64,000 nt of DNA from Lepidodermella squamata. Lineage: Eukaryota > Gastrotricha. Position numbers and translations under genes: made by a program. The notes under the pieces are model-generated. The model searched no databases. It saw nothing but the letters and a program-made list of their open reading frames with translations, and had not been told where the DNA came from. Positions 32,626 through 46,100 of the stretch are shown one piece after another; position 1 is the stretch's first letter, and each line of letters opens with the position of its first letter. The stretch spans positions 930,001-994,000 of the forward strand of contig JBLDXI010000019.1 of NCBI GenBank assembly GCA_047495785.1, given 5' to 3'.

Positions 32626-35490
32626 GATTCAGCAGCAGAAACACGCAAACTCGCCCAGTTATTTCTTTAAAATCTACCATAACAAAAGTGCATGATTCAG
32701 TAAAAGGCTTCATGAATGCGGATTTTTTCAAGCGCGCAGATTCAAGAGCTATTTTGAAGGTGCAGCTCAATTTATACGTTAATTCTGCGTTAAAAGGCTT
32801 ATATACCTATAAATTAAGCAGAAAAACAATCAACACACAGGCAAAGAGCCTTTATAATTCGCTTTTGTAAAATACAAAGCAGTAAAATATGTTTGAGTAG
32901 CTATTTGGTGGGCTCATCTGCCGTATAATTTGATTCGTAATTACTTTTTTACAAATAAAAAATAAATTAAATAAATAGGCTTTTTTACACAACACCTGAG
33001 AAGCCATTATATCGTGCCCAAATGAGCACGAGCGGCTTTTGACAAATTGACATTTTTTGGCTATGGTTAAAAGCATTAATTGATATTACCGTCCATATAT
33101 ACATTTAACTACAGCTTTCAATTTGCGCTAAAATCTCTTCAAACTTTCAAAAATTGAAGTTATATCTAAATAAATAATCAAAAACGATTAACGTTAATTG
33201 TTTATGATAATTTGACTATATAATACGTCTGCTGCAGATAGAAAGAAGATTAACTGACCTTAATTTCCACGCTACTTGCACGTTGAGCGGTTTAATCCAC
33301 CGTTTGATGTAATGCGGCATATAATTATATTATTTTCGGTGAAAAATAATAATTTTTAATGGCTTTGCGGCGATAATGAATTATAACGCGCTACCTTTAT
33401 ATTATTTTAAAGGTAGTGCTATGTATAAGCTGAGCCGAAAACAGTGGTGATGTGGCGAGTGATGAATGATGGCGATAGCGCGGGCTCAATGTCTTTCGGG
33501 ACTCGAAAAAGCAATTATCTAGGATCTCTTGTGACCAGAGAGGCATAGCGCATATATTTTAGCATTCCTCAATTTACCTTACTCCATCAGGTTTCAAAAT
33601 TATATCACAAACAACAAGTTCGCTCGCGGCCATTATTGCCGGACACATTTAAAAGTGCCCTTCAATCCATTAACGGTCACGCCGAATCTACAAAAAAAAT
33701 ACTGATGGGTCGAAACGATTATTCATGTGCCTATATAAAAATTGTTCGCAAAAACACCAGAATTTGCGAACAAATTTATACTCAATGTTCAAAGTGTGCG
33801 TTTCTTACATGGAGCGCTAAATTATAGATGCGAAAGAAGCAATTATGGGGAGAAAAATATAACGTGGAAGAAGATGCCCGTAGAGCATGGCTGCACCTTT
33901 GTTGCAAGCAGAACCAAGGTGACTACGAAATTAATTTCTACCGATTTAATTGCTTTCCGCGTGATCTCTCTCGCGTGTCGAACAATACTTATTACTATAT
34001 GAGGCCGAAAAATAATAGAATTCATAATTATAATAGCGAAAATATTGCTATTTCTGATTAAAACTTATTACAGCCGTCGACAGCGGCGGTAAAAGCCGAT
34101 GTCTCGTACACACCTTACGCGCGCTTATAAATTTTACACGAGCCGAGGTAAAAGGCCTGGCCTGCCAACAGCAGAAAAAGTGGTTTCGTAGGCTTATTAC
34201 AAAACAACAGGAAACAATGACGGAAAAACACTATTCACCCAATCACCTTGCGTCCTATGTCGCACTAAACATGCATGTTTTATAAATTCGAAGTATATGA
34301 CTGATGCACGTGCGACTGCTACGGATAGCTGGCGTTTATTTATGCGCGTCGCAAGGACGAAATACTTGCAGTAAAAGATATTAGCATGAAAATTTGATGC
34401 CTTAAAAGATGTCCATATTTCAAACCGGAAAGAAATGTCGGCTGAATAAATAATCAGCCTGAGCAATCGTAAATAATGAGCAGAAAAAAATTGTCAAATA
34501 ATAATGAAATATATTAGGGTACCAGCACGCTTCCATTTTCAAAGGCCAGCTAAAGCATTGCACTGCTATTTTGCGTTAAACAAGGATGCGTGAATGTGCG
34601 GATATTGCGGTGAAAATAAACGTAGCCAATTTACGAGAGCTTCTTATCTGTTATTTGCTATGCTATATGTTATGCTCCACTTGTGAGTAGCGTTTCAACC
34701 TTGTGCTGGCAATGGATAATGCAACTCGCCACCGCACACGATTCGTAGTAGTAATGTGCCCTCATATACTGTCTCCACGCTTGTATTAGTGGCCGGTTTT
34801 TGTTAATTATCGCATGCTACTGATAAAATATCTTCGCCACAGAATAATTGCCTGGTTCGTAATTTAAATTCTTTTCATAATTTTCATTCGCTAATTACAT
34901 TTACCAACTCATGTAAACAATGCTCAGCCCACAGTTATTTTCCATAGGGACTTGCAGCGAAAAAAAAACAACAGTATCTTCAATTATCTTTTCAATTTAT
35001 TTTTATAATTAAAGATGAACAGGTAGATTGATACGTTTTTTTCACAGATTTTTAGTAGCAAAGTTTACGCACGCCAGAATATCTTTCTTTCAAAGAAGCA
35101 CATTTCGCGTTTACTCACAATATGCCTCATTTTTTCAGCCGAAATTAAATACAGTTCAATTGTTAATAATCGGCCAGAATCTCTTTCTCAAATCTTGGCC
35201 GCGTTAAATCAATCTTTTCAACAACGTCGATTATAACGAAATCATACACGAAAAAGATGTCATTGTCAAAAGCCGCGAGAGATGAGTAAGAAAACTACAA
35301 AAAGCACACAGTACAAGGAAATGGACGCATCTCCTCATTGCGAAATGCCAATATTACGTGTTTGTTCCCATCAAAATAAATTAAATATCATGTTAAAACA
35401 AAACAATTTAGCGCTTGGATACACATCGAGTAAGCATAACCAATATCGGGGTCTCAGAGTGTGAAAGCATTGCATTTACGATTACCATCA
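32626..35490. other. Large intergenic region upstream of the LIM-only gene
   Basis: About 2.9 kb, A/T-rich, with only short ORFs lacking any recognisable sequence. A 9-bp hairpin (CTACCTTTA/TAAAGGTAG) lies at 33391-33416. The size fits the control region of a developmental gene, since LIM-only genes commonly have large cis-regulatory regions; no specific enhancer is claimed. Confidence 0.4.
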
Positions 35491-38326
35491 TTATTTCTTG
35501 ATCGGATCAGTTTCTGCCGAGCCGGCGCTTGGCCAATAAATGAAACCGTAGCGCTGATATAACGCCAATGCATAGGGGAGAAAAAAATGAGAGGATGCAG
35601 ACGATTCTTCCACGTAATGAAATTTCAGGTCGGGCATCTAGAAAAAAGAAAAAACCTTAAATACTTACAGGAATTTTCAACTACAACGTTACCTTGCGAA
35701 GCCGAGTTACAGGAAAGTGGGAACCAGCAATTTTCACGGCCTTTAACACTTCACTAACGCTAGTTAGGGCGAATCCTTTTTCAGCCGAGTTATTGCCGCT
35801 AGAAGTTGGCGAGGGTGATGAATCGTGATCCATGTAGTTCGTGAAAAATTCCATCGTGAATTGAATGTTGAGGAGTAAGTCTTGGAAATTTGGCACCGAT
35901 CGGAAAGCCGACACTATCGTGTCTTGTTCTCGAAGCAGCGAAACCACGAGATGCGCATTTGCCGCCGGGCCTTTTCCGCGAGCTGATAGAGCAGCATTAG
36001 CGGCTTCAAGCAATAACCGGGCAGTGTCGTCCGTAGCCGATAGCGCAGCTTCCGTTTCTTCAATCGATGGGTTGCCTTTCGGGGTGGCTGAACGCAGGAT
36101 TGAACATAAGCGAACACGGCGACGAGCTAGAGCAACTAAAAGATCGACTAAGCGACTAGCAACAGCGGTATGCATATCGGTACAGTGTGCACAGAGATTA
36201 GCGAGGGCGGCGAGGCAGGAAGTGTGCAGGTAATGATCCCGCCCGACCAGAAGATTGCGGCGAATAGCACGTAAAAGCACCAAAAGTGACAAGCTAGCTA
36301 ACGTCGGGTGGTTGCCCAACGTCGAGGCATCACCGTGCTCCGCGTAAAATGAAAACAGTGACTTCGAACTCAGACTAAGATCGTTCGCAAATCGGCAAAA
36401 TGCATCGTCTTCTGTGAAAATCAGCAAGCAAATCAGGGCTAAATATGCGTGATCTCGCTGCCAGGACGAAGTAGGACCGTGAGGTTGTTCTTTTCCAATA
36501 GCGAGTGACGAATTGCTATCAGCAACAGCCGGGGTTCCACTTTCGTTGTTGAACGAAGTATACGCGTATAGTATCCGCAACAATGGCACTACAAGACGGT
36601 CCATGTCACTACGAGACAACGCGCAAGCTTTGAAAGAAGAATTTCTGTGCAGGAGAAGGTAGAGGAAAACTAGCGAAGGTCTTTTACGAAGGCCGAGGCC
36701 TTCAGACAAGCTATTACTCAGCGCGATACAAATATTGGAGACGGGTAGGCGGAATGGTGGAGAGATTTCAAGAACATCTTTAGCGGAAGTTGATCGATTG
36801 GAAGATACAATGTTGATTTCAGAATCACTGAAAGAAGCAAGAGCGTTTAGAAACGGATTACCGACATCGGCGACAACATTATCGGACGAGTCGAGGTACG
36901 AAAAGTCAGAGCAAGAAAGCAATATACACATCATGAGACTATGATTAGCCAATGCAAATGAGAGATCTTTCTTAGATATTTGATGATTGGACGGGTCACC
37001 ACCGGAAGCATCGTCGTCACTTTCTTCTGTTTTATTGTCAGCCGAGCCGAAAAAATTGCGAAGCCCTATAAAAAAGAGAAATTGAGTCATTTCTAAAACA
37101 ATCACTCCGTTGATTTATACAGTCGAATGAAGCCACCATGAGACTGGTTGGTTTCTCCTCTGCGACGTTCATAGTGTTGTGCATTATCTGTTTCGGAGTT
37201 TCGTAGCGATTAATAACATTGGTGATTAGATATTTTGTCAATTCTTCGGAGTTGAGTCTAAAAGCATCAATAAATTTCCACAAGTTTCCACACTTGGCGA
37301 TATATTATACCTGATAGCAGTTAAGAAAGCTCTCTTCTTCGGCAGACTTGAGGTGCTATCTTCCACAGCAACGTCAATGCCAGCAAACACGTGACAGGAT
37401 AGAAGAACAAAACAGGTCGATAAAACTTCTAAATGCAGTTCCAGAGACACGTCGCTGCAATGAAATAAGCTATTAAAATGTAAACAAGGCTTGCAAATAA
37501 CTACTCACTTCACAGGAACATTGAAAAGCAGTTTAAGTAAACACGCGATGAATTCATCAAATACGCTGATTGATTCGCTTTCGTCGTCTAATTGCACTAC
37601 AATTTTACACGGAAATACCAGCAAAAACTGATAGCATACCTTTGGATGGCTGCTGCTGAGGCAGACATTCAACTTCTAATAGAAGTAGTCCACCAGTTCC
37701 TCCATTTTTTAGGACTGTCATGCACTGTATTACAAGGCGAAGAACCAGGAGAGCGTTTCGAGCTTGCTTGATTAATATGTCTCCGTTGCTAAAAAAAATA
37801 TTGAAAGGTAAATATCAGAACGGATGACTTTTTAATCATAACACTGCACTTTGCAATTGCTTTAAAACTAAACGAGAGTTCAATTATTGAGAAATTAAAG
37901 GTTAGGAAACCGTAAATCATCATGAACTTTCCTAGTTCATAGCTTTATAAGTTCAAAAAAATCGACGAACCCTTGGTCGGCATCTCCAGACTGATAAATC
38001 GCAATGATCTCTTTCGAGTACTGGATGAAAATCGCCATTAGGTTAACAATGTTTCCCGATCTGTAATTCTCGATCATCTGATTCCCATACTTTTGCTCCA
38101 GCACAGTCCACAATGACTTATGTATAGACCTTAAAAAAATATGTAATAATCAGCTAGTTTCATAAATGATCATGACTCACTTCGTAATAAGAGCATCGGC
38201 GTGAAATGACAGAAATTGGTTCCAAAACGGCTCGCCAAGAGGAATGGTTTCTCTGCCGACGAACTCTTGCAGCAAAGAATTAGTCTCTACTTGTCGACGA
38301 TTAAGAATCGAACAGGAGTGCCCCAT
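35491..38326 (-). CDS. DYM: Dymeclin
   Basis: A multi-exon gene. Exon 1 is 38326-38181 (MGHSCS..., then LGEPFWNQFLSF, matching DPFWNQLLSF of dymeclin). Exon 2 begins at 38129. Further exons near 37794-37640, 37592-37508, 37455-37313 and 37260-37100 are visible as open stretches with good splice sites. The large exon runs from about 37066 to 35693, and the last about 35640-35491. The large exon holds YLLLHRNSSFKACALSRSDM, LICLLIFTEDDAFCR and LVGRDHYLHTSCLAALANLC, and the last one FHYVEE...FLPYA, all hallmarks of dymeclin. Gly at position 2 is a likely N-myristoylation site, as in vertebrate DYM. The protein is a Golgi-associated peripheral membrane protein. Middle exon borders are approximate. 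Confidence 0.88.
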
Positions 38327-40458
38327 GTTAAACTTGACTCGAATATTCCTAAGAGCGAAAAAATATATTTAAAATCCCTTCTGTGGATACCGGCAACCAA
38401 CGGTTCGAAAGAAAACAGTGAAAGAAGCTGAAAGCTGAATAAGTACCCCCTGAAATCGAGATAACATCCGTCTGAAATTGGAGCATACCACAATTATGTT
38501 CGCAGTTGAGAGCTACTGATGCGAAAAACCACGTCAAGTGGAAGGATCACTTCAGCAACTGATTCAACGGTGAGTTTACTTTCAATGAGCCCCTTTTCAG
38601 TGAGAGCATACTTACTCTAAATAGAGAATAGAGAATAGTAGAAAATTGACTTCCAATGATAAAAGTATAAGTAATTGAGTTTACTGGCTGCTGATTGCTG
38701 AAGCAAATTGAATCAATTGGCGGAGAATAAGCCCTGGCGTCGAAGCCAATTTGTCAATCCTTAGGATTTTAACATGTTATCTGTTATTTAGATACTGTTG
38801 TGCCTTACACGTTGATGATGAATGTTCTACCTTAAGGAAAACACTATTGGTAAAAAGTTGTAAAGCTGTGGATCTGACATCTCAGAGTTTCATCTTTCAG
38901 CGTATACCTATGCTTACAAACAGAGCAGTCGCAAGTAGACGCCACAAACCACTTGTTTCGCTTTTCGTTCTGACTTTCGTTAATGCAGACAACTCAATCG
39001 CTAACCCAAAAATTAGTCATTTTGGCTCAACATCCAAAAATGGTAAGGACCCCCTTGTACTCGTATTATCCAGTATGCCACACATCGTGTTTAGGAGGAG
39101 AGAAGAATACGGCCGCAGTGCAACTGCTAATCCACAATCTACGCATTGGATAAGTAGAGGTACTCCCAGAACGCGCGCGGCCCATAAACACTAAAATCTC
39201 ACTACAAAATTTTGGCCGCCATATAGGATGTGAAGGCTGATCAATGAAAATATACGTAGGTTATCTGCTGCTAAAACTAATTTTCAAGCATTTTTTGAAA
39301 ACCCTACACGCAAAATTGTTATTTGTTGACCGCAGTTAAAAGCGGGCAGCTGTGTTTTGCAAGTGCCTTTTCAACCGTGGCCAAGTCATCTTTTCAACAG
39401 CAGCTCACTTTTCTGGCTTGCTGGGCTACTGTACGTCGACCAGGGATGCGTCCTGCCCAGTGTTTTCACTCGGCTTTTTATCTGGATTGCTGCACTTGAT
39501 GATTTTCTTTGGTGCAGCTGCGAGGTTCGAAATTCGAAATCTACGCCATTCTCGGTTCTCAGCGTTCGTGTTGGCGTACCTGTGATAAAAAGATACCATA
39601 TCCTTCGTCACTGGTTTACACTCTGTTTACACTCTGTTTCTCATTAAAACCGTTGAGAAAATAAGGGGTATATGTGTCGTTTCGGCGTACACTTATGAGA
39701 CCTTGCGAGGATTAAGTTTAGCCATTTTGGTTAGAAAATCGCTGTCGTACGTTTTATTTTCTTACGCCGCTGCGCTGCGCTTGCAGCGTGGCGTAATGGG
39801 CAGGTCCCATTGTCTTGCGTTGTCCTGCGGAAAAAAGGAGTTTTATGTTTTATATAGAAAAGGTCTATTAAGAGCCAGCGGCTAGAAAAGCCAGCGGCCA
39901 GCTTGAAATATCAGATCTCCCATTCAAAAAAGTCAAGAATTCGAGTAGAGCAGCGGTCAGATGTTCGTGGCATTGAGTAAGTCACCCAGCCCTAGCTAGA
40001 CGATCAAAGCATGCAGTCAGCGTGACGATGCGTTTTCAATGTGTTCACTGCATGACACCAGCGAATATCGGCGCGTTCGATCAGCTGTTCCCACAACTCA
40101 GTTTTACAAGCTCCCGCAAGCTCTCATCGGAATTATTCATTCAGTTTTATTGTGCTCAGTTGCGTATCTCAATTTGTCTCTAGAGGTATGATTTATCTGC
40201 GCCGTCAAGCTAAAATATCTTAGTTTTGGTGCAGACCACGTTGATGCCATGCTGAATTGAATTGATAACTTCGAACTCGCACGGGCGCTGACATTTACGT
40301 AACCGCAGTGGCCATCTGTAATAATCGAATCAAAACTTTAACTCTAACTGTGAGTTAGCGAGTGCATTTGTTCTTCGTTTTAAAGAAGTTATACCAGTGA
40401 GTCAAAGCCAACACTCATTTAGCAAACGAGCAACTTGAGAGCATAGAGAACAAAACTT

Positions 40459-40512
40459 ATGTCTCTCTGTGCTTTTTATGGTGCCTTTCTGTGGTTGAGC
40501 TCAAATGCTCAG
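40459..40512 (+). CDS. Candidate signal-peptide first exon
   Basis: ATG 40459 opens 18 codons, MSLCAFYGAFLWLSSNAQ, ending precisely at a strong donor (CAG/GTAAGG). The hydrophobic core and the Ser/Ala-x-Ala-like end look like a secretory signal. No downstream exon can be assigned with confidence on the plus strand before 43 kb, so this is only a candidate. Confidence 0.2.
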
Positions 40513-41856
40513 GTAAGGATCGTTCAACGCGGATAATGATGGATGATAAGCATATACACTTCTGGGCTTATTGACGATTCTGAACTCCGAATTTCTCTCG
40601 GCTCTATCACTCTTCTAACGAAAAATATGCAAACTCAAAATCCAAATTGGAAGCACAATTGCGTTCGATATATTAATCTCCAAGGAATTCAGCCGGTAAA
40701 TTTCTGAGAAGATCTAGAAGTTCAAGATTATTCAAGAGGAATAACATTAACACAAACTAATTGGATTGTGGCTGATGGCTGATGTCAATATTATTCCATT
40801 TGCGAAGACCTCTCAGGGTAGCTTCATCTCTCAGCATTATGCTTCTGCTCTCTCTAGATGCGTAAAGGTTAGATCTCGGAATGCGTACCCTTAGAGGAAT
40901 TAGCTCTCTCATATAAAAGCGTTCTTCTGATAATAGTTTTTCGAATACAAAACTAAACTATTACTGATGATAAGGTATTGAATAGAGGTTAGCTATGTCG
41001 TAGAGAAGCTTTCTTCCGATATTACTTGCTCTTTATTAGATACGAAACTCACATGTCATTGATCACTGATCACTGATCAGTTATTAAAGATAACACAGCG
41101 TGATTATCATTGATAAAAGAGTAAATAATTCTGTAAGTAAGTCTAGAATGACTCCGGAGATTCCTCAAGGAGCAGCAATCCTGTAATAATAATAAAACGT
41201 GAGTTGACATGAGTTCAGCGAAACCTTAATTGTGTGCTCGGGGCATTAGGGTATGTTTTCTATAAATCAGATGATCTGAAACCTATAATTCATGTGTTCG
41301 GAGTTCGGATGTTGAACAAAAATAAACAATGTAACCAATGTTGAACATTGTTCTCAACAACGGCAACCGTGCTTTTGACCTAGAAAAAGTGTGGGTGTTG
41401 AGAGTGTGTCATCTGCGAATCATACGCACAAGAGAAGCGGGAATTGTAGTCTGCAATCACATTTCAATGGCATTGCAGGCGTCGTGTGCCAGCAATATTA
41501 TATTTACTCTCAGTTGACCGAATGAAACGATGATCAGTGAAAATCAGAAGTCTTCCACACAGGACATTTGATCGACTACTATCGAACGGTGTGAATAAGT
41601 GTTACAGTGATAAAACACACCTCAGTGACGCGGCGTTCTGCTCTGATCATCGTATGCTGGTGCCTACTAATGTTGAATTGAAGGCGAGGGGGCATTGGAA
41701 AAGTATCGTATGTGAATCAGAAACGCAATCAGAGTCATTTTAGCTATATGCAATCTCATTTGTTAACTGCAATAGGCTTCAGTGATTTTCAGTGAAATAC
41801 TCAGCTGACTAAATCATTGAAAGACTTCCCACCGATGGAGTGATTTTTTGAGCCTA

Positions 41857-42530
41857 CCGTCTCGCCAGTGGCGCAGTTAATACTCCACTGCTTCTCTTCT
41901 CACATTGTAACTGCGAGACGGAGCGAGCAGGGCGAGCGGAGTGGGGTAGAACTCACGCGGCTTTGTAGTTCTACCTCCTTTTGAAACAGAACCCTCCCTC
42001 GAATAAGTTATTCTCGTGTGGCGCAGTTAATACTCCACTCCGCAAGGCTTCCTTAGTTGTCAAACAGGACTGCGCGACAACCGTGTAACAATATGCTGCT
42101 CTCGTCGAAGTTTTCGCCTCTCACTCTACACAAAATCTGTCGATGAGGGTAAACCCAGCACGAGCACTAAGACGTCTCTCCTCTAAATTAGGCGAGACCT
42201 AATTTGCATAAATTTGAATATTCATAGAAATAAAATTGAATAGAATAAGTTTTCAAAAAAGTTTAGAAGAATTGCAAGAGATTAACAAGGAAATCGACGG
42301 AAGTCTGCCGCATTCTTCACGGACAAACTCTCGTCTTCCGACTAACAGCAGTCCCCGGAGGAGTCCGGGGACCTGCCCAAAGAAACATTCAGCTCACTTC
42401 GCTCTTGTGGTAGAAATCACGAACTCTTCGCCGTAACAAATGCGTAGCAAAACGTGAACCTGCCTGCTCAAACAATAAAAAGACACGTAGAATAAAATTT
42501 CCTCCTCTTTTATTGAAAAATTCAATAAAA
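41857..42530. ncRNA. Hairpin-rich segment, possible structured RNA or repeat element
   Basis: Six perfect stems occur in under 700 bp: 41857-41865 with 41913-41921 (9 bp); 41866-41871 with 41885-41890 (6 bp, directly abutting the first arm); 41945-41953 with 41967-41975 (9 bp); 42185-42192 with 42198-42205 (8 bp, loop 5); 42351-42358 with 42365-42372 (8 bp GC-rich, loop 6); 42508-42517 with 42521-42530 (10 bp, loop 3). A 22-nt motif starting GTGGCGCAGTTAATACT is identical at 41868-41889 and 42018-42039. There is no convincing ORF. The motif resembles a tRNA-type A box (TGGCGCAGT), but no matching B box was found, so a known RNA class is not claimed. Confidence 0.3.
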
Positions 42531-43185
42531 CGGCTGTTTCAAAATTACTACAAGCACGGAATAACATTATCATACACGATAGACACTGTAAATAACAACT
42601 GCAATTCTAATAATAGCTCAACATCATTCAACAATAAATAGCTTCGGTAAATATTCCGTATTTTTCACAAATTTAGTGCGGCCGAATATTCCTTTAGCAG
42701 TGATATAGGTATTTTAAAAATTAATACAAATAATTCAAAAAACTAAAACAACTAATAGCAAGTCACAACCTTGTATTCTTTGCACAGCGTTTAAATTATA
42801 ATATCTGTATAAATTCAGCTTTTCCCAAGAGCGAAAAATGCACAACCGATTCATTTTTTCCAGACTAATTGACTGCGTTCGTTAACAACAACAAAAATGA
42901 TTATCGAGATACCGAGGCTTTCTTTCTTGGAGAAATAAGCCGCACACAGGTGTTTGAGAATGATTTGCGGAAGAAGCACTGACTGACTACATTGAAAAGT
43001 GTATAAAAAATTGAAGCGCAAAATGTAAAAAATCTTGTCACAACCGTAGGTTTCGAAATGGAATCTTCATTCAACAGCTTTAAATGGCAAAGGCAAGTCG
43101 ATGAAAAACTTTCAAATAAAACAACCACCTTAAAATGCATAAATTTCGATTAAGTAGCGGAACTGAGATGAGGTGTACATTGAGT

Positions 43186-46100
43186 TCACATGTAGGTTTC
43201 AAGCGGCCGGGGTTCGTACGATACATCAGACATGGTTGTTGAGTTGACCGTTGAGGCGGACGGCGGCCGGTCGGTGGCTGGTAGAAACCGTGGCAGGGTG
43301 TCTAACGCGACATCTTCCTCATTCCGGTCTATCCTATGCCTCGGTTGAGGGTGCCTCTGCACGACCTGCGATGTCGTATAGTGTTGCTGAGGCGGATAAG
43401 CAGCCGCTGCTGAGCCACTACCCCGCCACGAGTCGAAATCAGGCGCGTATTGCTGACCCGCCCCGCTGCCCCAAGTTCCAGACGGCATGGGCTGGCGACT
43501 CGATGCCATGCCTATTGTACCAGGCCAGTACGACGTCTGCATGTCCGTATTCGTTGACTGCATGGTTTGATGGCCTGGCTTTTGGTTCGAGTCCCAAGTG
43601 AAGAACTCGTCTTCACCGGGCGGCATTCGTTGGTAACTGCCTGGCGTTAGCGACGACGGCCGAACTATGCCGACGGGTCGATTTTGCGACGTCCTAGTCA
43701 TTCGACCCGGGTTGTTCGGATCCATGTCCATTACACTGGTATCCAAAGTGTTCCTCGACGCAGTTTTCGAGCGGAGACTAGCTCGTAGAGAGGCGCGTCT
43801 TTGGAAACGCTGAACTTGGCGCCGGCGAGATTTGGAAAAACAGACAATAAGGAGGATGATTATTGCAATTAGAATCAGCCCGCCTATCACACAGGCGACG
43901 ATGACCGGGGTCCAGGCGTAATCGGCCGGGGTGTATGGGTCTGATTCGCAAATGAATGGTTTCAATTTCTGGCACTCGAGTTCGGTCAAGAAATTCATCT
44001 GCAGAGCAATGCAGCCGCTGGTAACCTCGCGATTTCGCACCCATGTCTGTATTCTTGCGTCATAGTTTACTTGGCGCTGTGATACTAAGGCGTAGAGGAA
44101 CTGAGTTCGATACAACGCATCGGCAAGCCAACCGCGCTCCAATCGGCACAAATCCTGGGCAGTTCGATAGTCTGCAACGCCACCCATGTAACGGTAACAG
44201 CGGCTTTCGTACAACGACCAGCCAGGTAAACAGTGACCCTAAAAATGATTGAAAAAATTAGAATTACTTTTTCCGATCGCGTATAACGTAGCTAAAGCTC
44301 AATGACAAGTTTTGCTGGCTTATTCTTGGGCCTGAAACGACATTCGAAGATTTTACAAATATTTCCTCGAATTCGCGAATTATTTTGCTGAATTTAGAAT
44401 GATTTTATATAAATTTTTAGAAAACTCAACACATTTCAGCACACATTTCAGGGTTTTATGCCTTTTTATCATTTCTATCTTTCTTTCTAATGGTTGAAAG
44501 TGATTTCTCTGCCATTTTCAACCAAGTCAAATAAACACGAATAATGTTTTACTCCACTTATTTCTTATGGATTCAATTTCATAAGAAAAAGTAAATATTT
44601 ACCTGCAGCACGGACGAGTTACTTGTGTAAAAGTCGTCGATAAGAACAGGATACAGCTGCCAGTCTTTCGACCAGTCCCAAACACGGGCTTCCACGAAAT
44701 ATTTCTGCGATTCGCCCCACCAATTGCGACTCGCATCAACCCTCAAAAACGGCTCAATAGTAGTCATGAGCGGCGCGTCCGAGACCAGAGGAGTCGTCGT
44801 GTAATAGTAGGCCGGTTTGAAAGTCGGCACTGTGAACAACGTGTGGTTAGACGTGACAATGTCATACTCATTCTCCCAGTTCATAAAATAGTTATCGTGC
44901 AGCGTATGCCGCGGGCTGTAGCACAAAATTGTCGGACGGTACTCGCGCCACGAATTGTTAACCGGAACTCCGACGGCTGAGTTGTTATAAATATGGTTAT
45001 ACATCAACGAAGTGCCCCGGTCAATCCGCTCCGGCCCAGCCAACTGAATATTATGCGAACCACTGTTGTTATACACAACATTCGATGTGAAATTAACAGT
45101 CGCCCCGGTTAAATTGACATTAGGCAACAACCGCCCGGCCTTATTTTTCGCAATCCAGTTATTAGAGACTTGAACGACCTCTAAATGATGGCCTTCAACA
45201 TGCAGCGACGAGCCGTGCGTGTTTCGAGATATGTAATTATTCGAAATATTAGCCGATTCTAACGGGACACCGCCGCCCAGGGTGAAAACTCGCACCCATA
45301 AACCACCTCGATTTCTCAGAATCAAATTACGGGTGACTGACAACGATTCCGAGTTTTGCAAATCGAATTTAATCGTCGGATCTGAGGTTAAATTGTAAAT
45401 AGCCAGGCCGTTATCGACAAAAGTGCAGTCCTCGAGACGAGCGGCTGGGGTCATATCGCCAACAGCAGCGTAATTGACTGCTCCATCTTGATTCCGCTCG
45501 AATTTCACGCGTTGAATTAGCGACTCGGGTGGTCGGGTTTGACGTTCAGCCGGCATGGAGAATATTTCGGCGATAAAACCGTACTGACCAGCGGCGCCGC
45601 TAGCGTGAATATGCACGCCTAATCTGTCCTGGAAAGGCTGGGTCGCGTACAATTTTCGCCGTTCAATTTCCGTCGCATTCGACCGAATAGCAGCGATTAA
45701 GGTGGTGTTCATGAAAATATCACCGTCATACAACTCGATAACATTTGCGTAGAACGGGTCTTCGTACAAATTCAGCTGCAAGAACCGAATCGCAAGCCGT
45801 TTGTTGCGAACTTGGGCCTTGAAATCTTTCACGCAGTCAGCTGGTGCATACGAATATTTGTAGAAAGCCAAAATCCGCATACCGACCATGACAGTTTTCT
45901 CGACCGTGCAAATATCGATGAGGCCATAGGTTGAATACGGTAGAACGTTATCAACCAGTGGTAGAAAAGCGCTCATTTGGTCAGAGGCAGCGGCGCCCTG
46001 GGCGGCTAAAACTTTGATTCCGTGGCCTAAATTGTCGGTAAAACGCGAGTCTGTGACTACAATACGGCTTTGAGGCGCGACGAGATGAACGGCGTCCCAG

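Larger units (their letters stand above)
38327..43185. other. Gene-poor region of 4.9 kb
   Basis: No protein family is recognised. It contains a possible signal-peptide exon at 40459-40512 and the hairpin cluster at 41857-42530. The 147-codon ORF at 38751-39194 starts at TTG and shows no convincing coding character. Confidence 0.45.

Noticed and set aside
33391-33416. 9-bp hairpin as a microRNA precursor
   Set aside because: The stem is far too short for a pre-miRNA and the flanks do not pair well.
38751-39194. 147-codon ORF with hydrophobic start
   Set aside because: It starts at TTG, has no in-frame ATG near the hydrophobic part, and no recognisable domain or splice support.
41866-41940. 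Possible tRNA gene (TGGCGCAGT A-box-like motif)
   Set aside because: No B box at the right distance and no cloverleaf; the stems found do not match tRNA geometry.
42100-42150. Possible hammerhead ribozyme near hairpins
   Set aside because: The CTGATGA and GAAA core elements are not present; CTGTCGATGA is not a core match.
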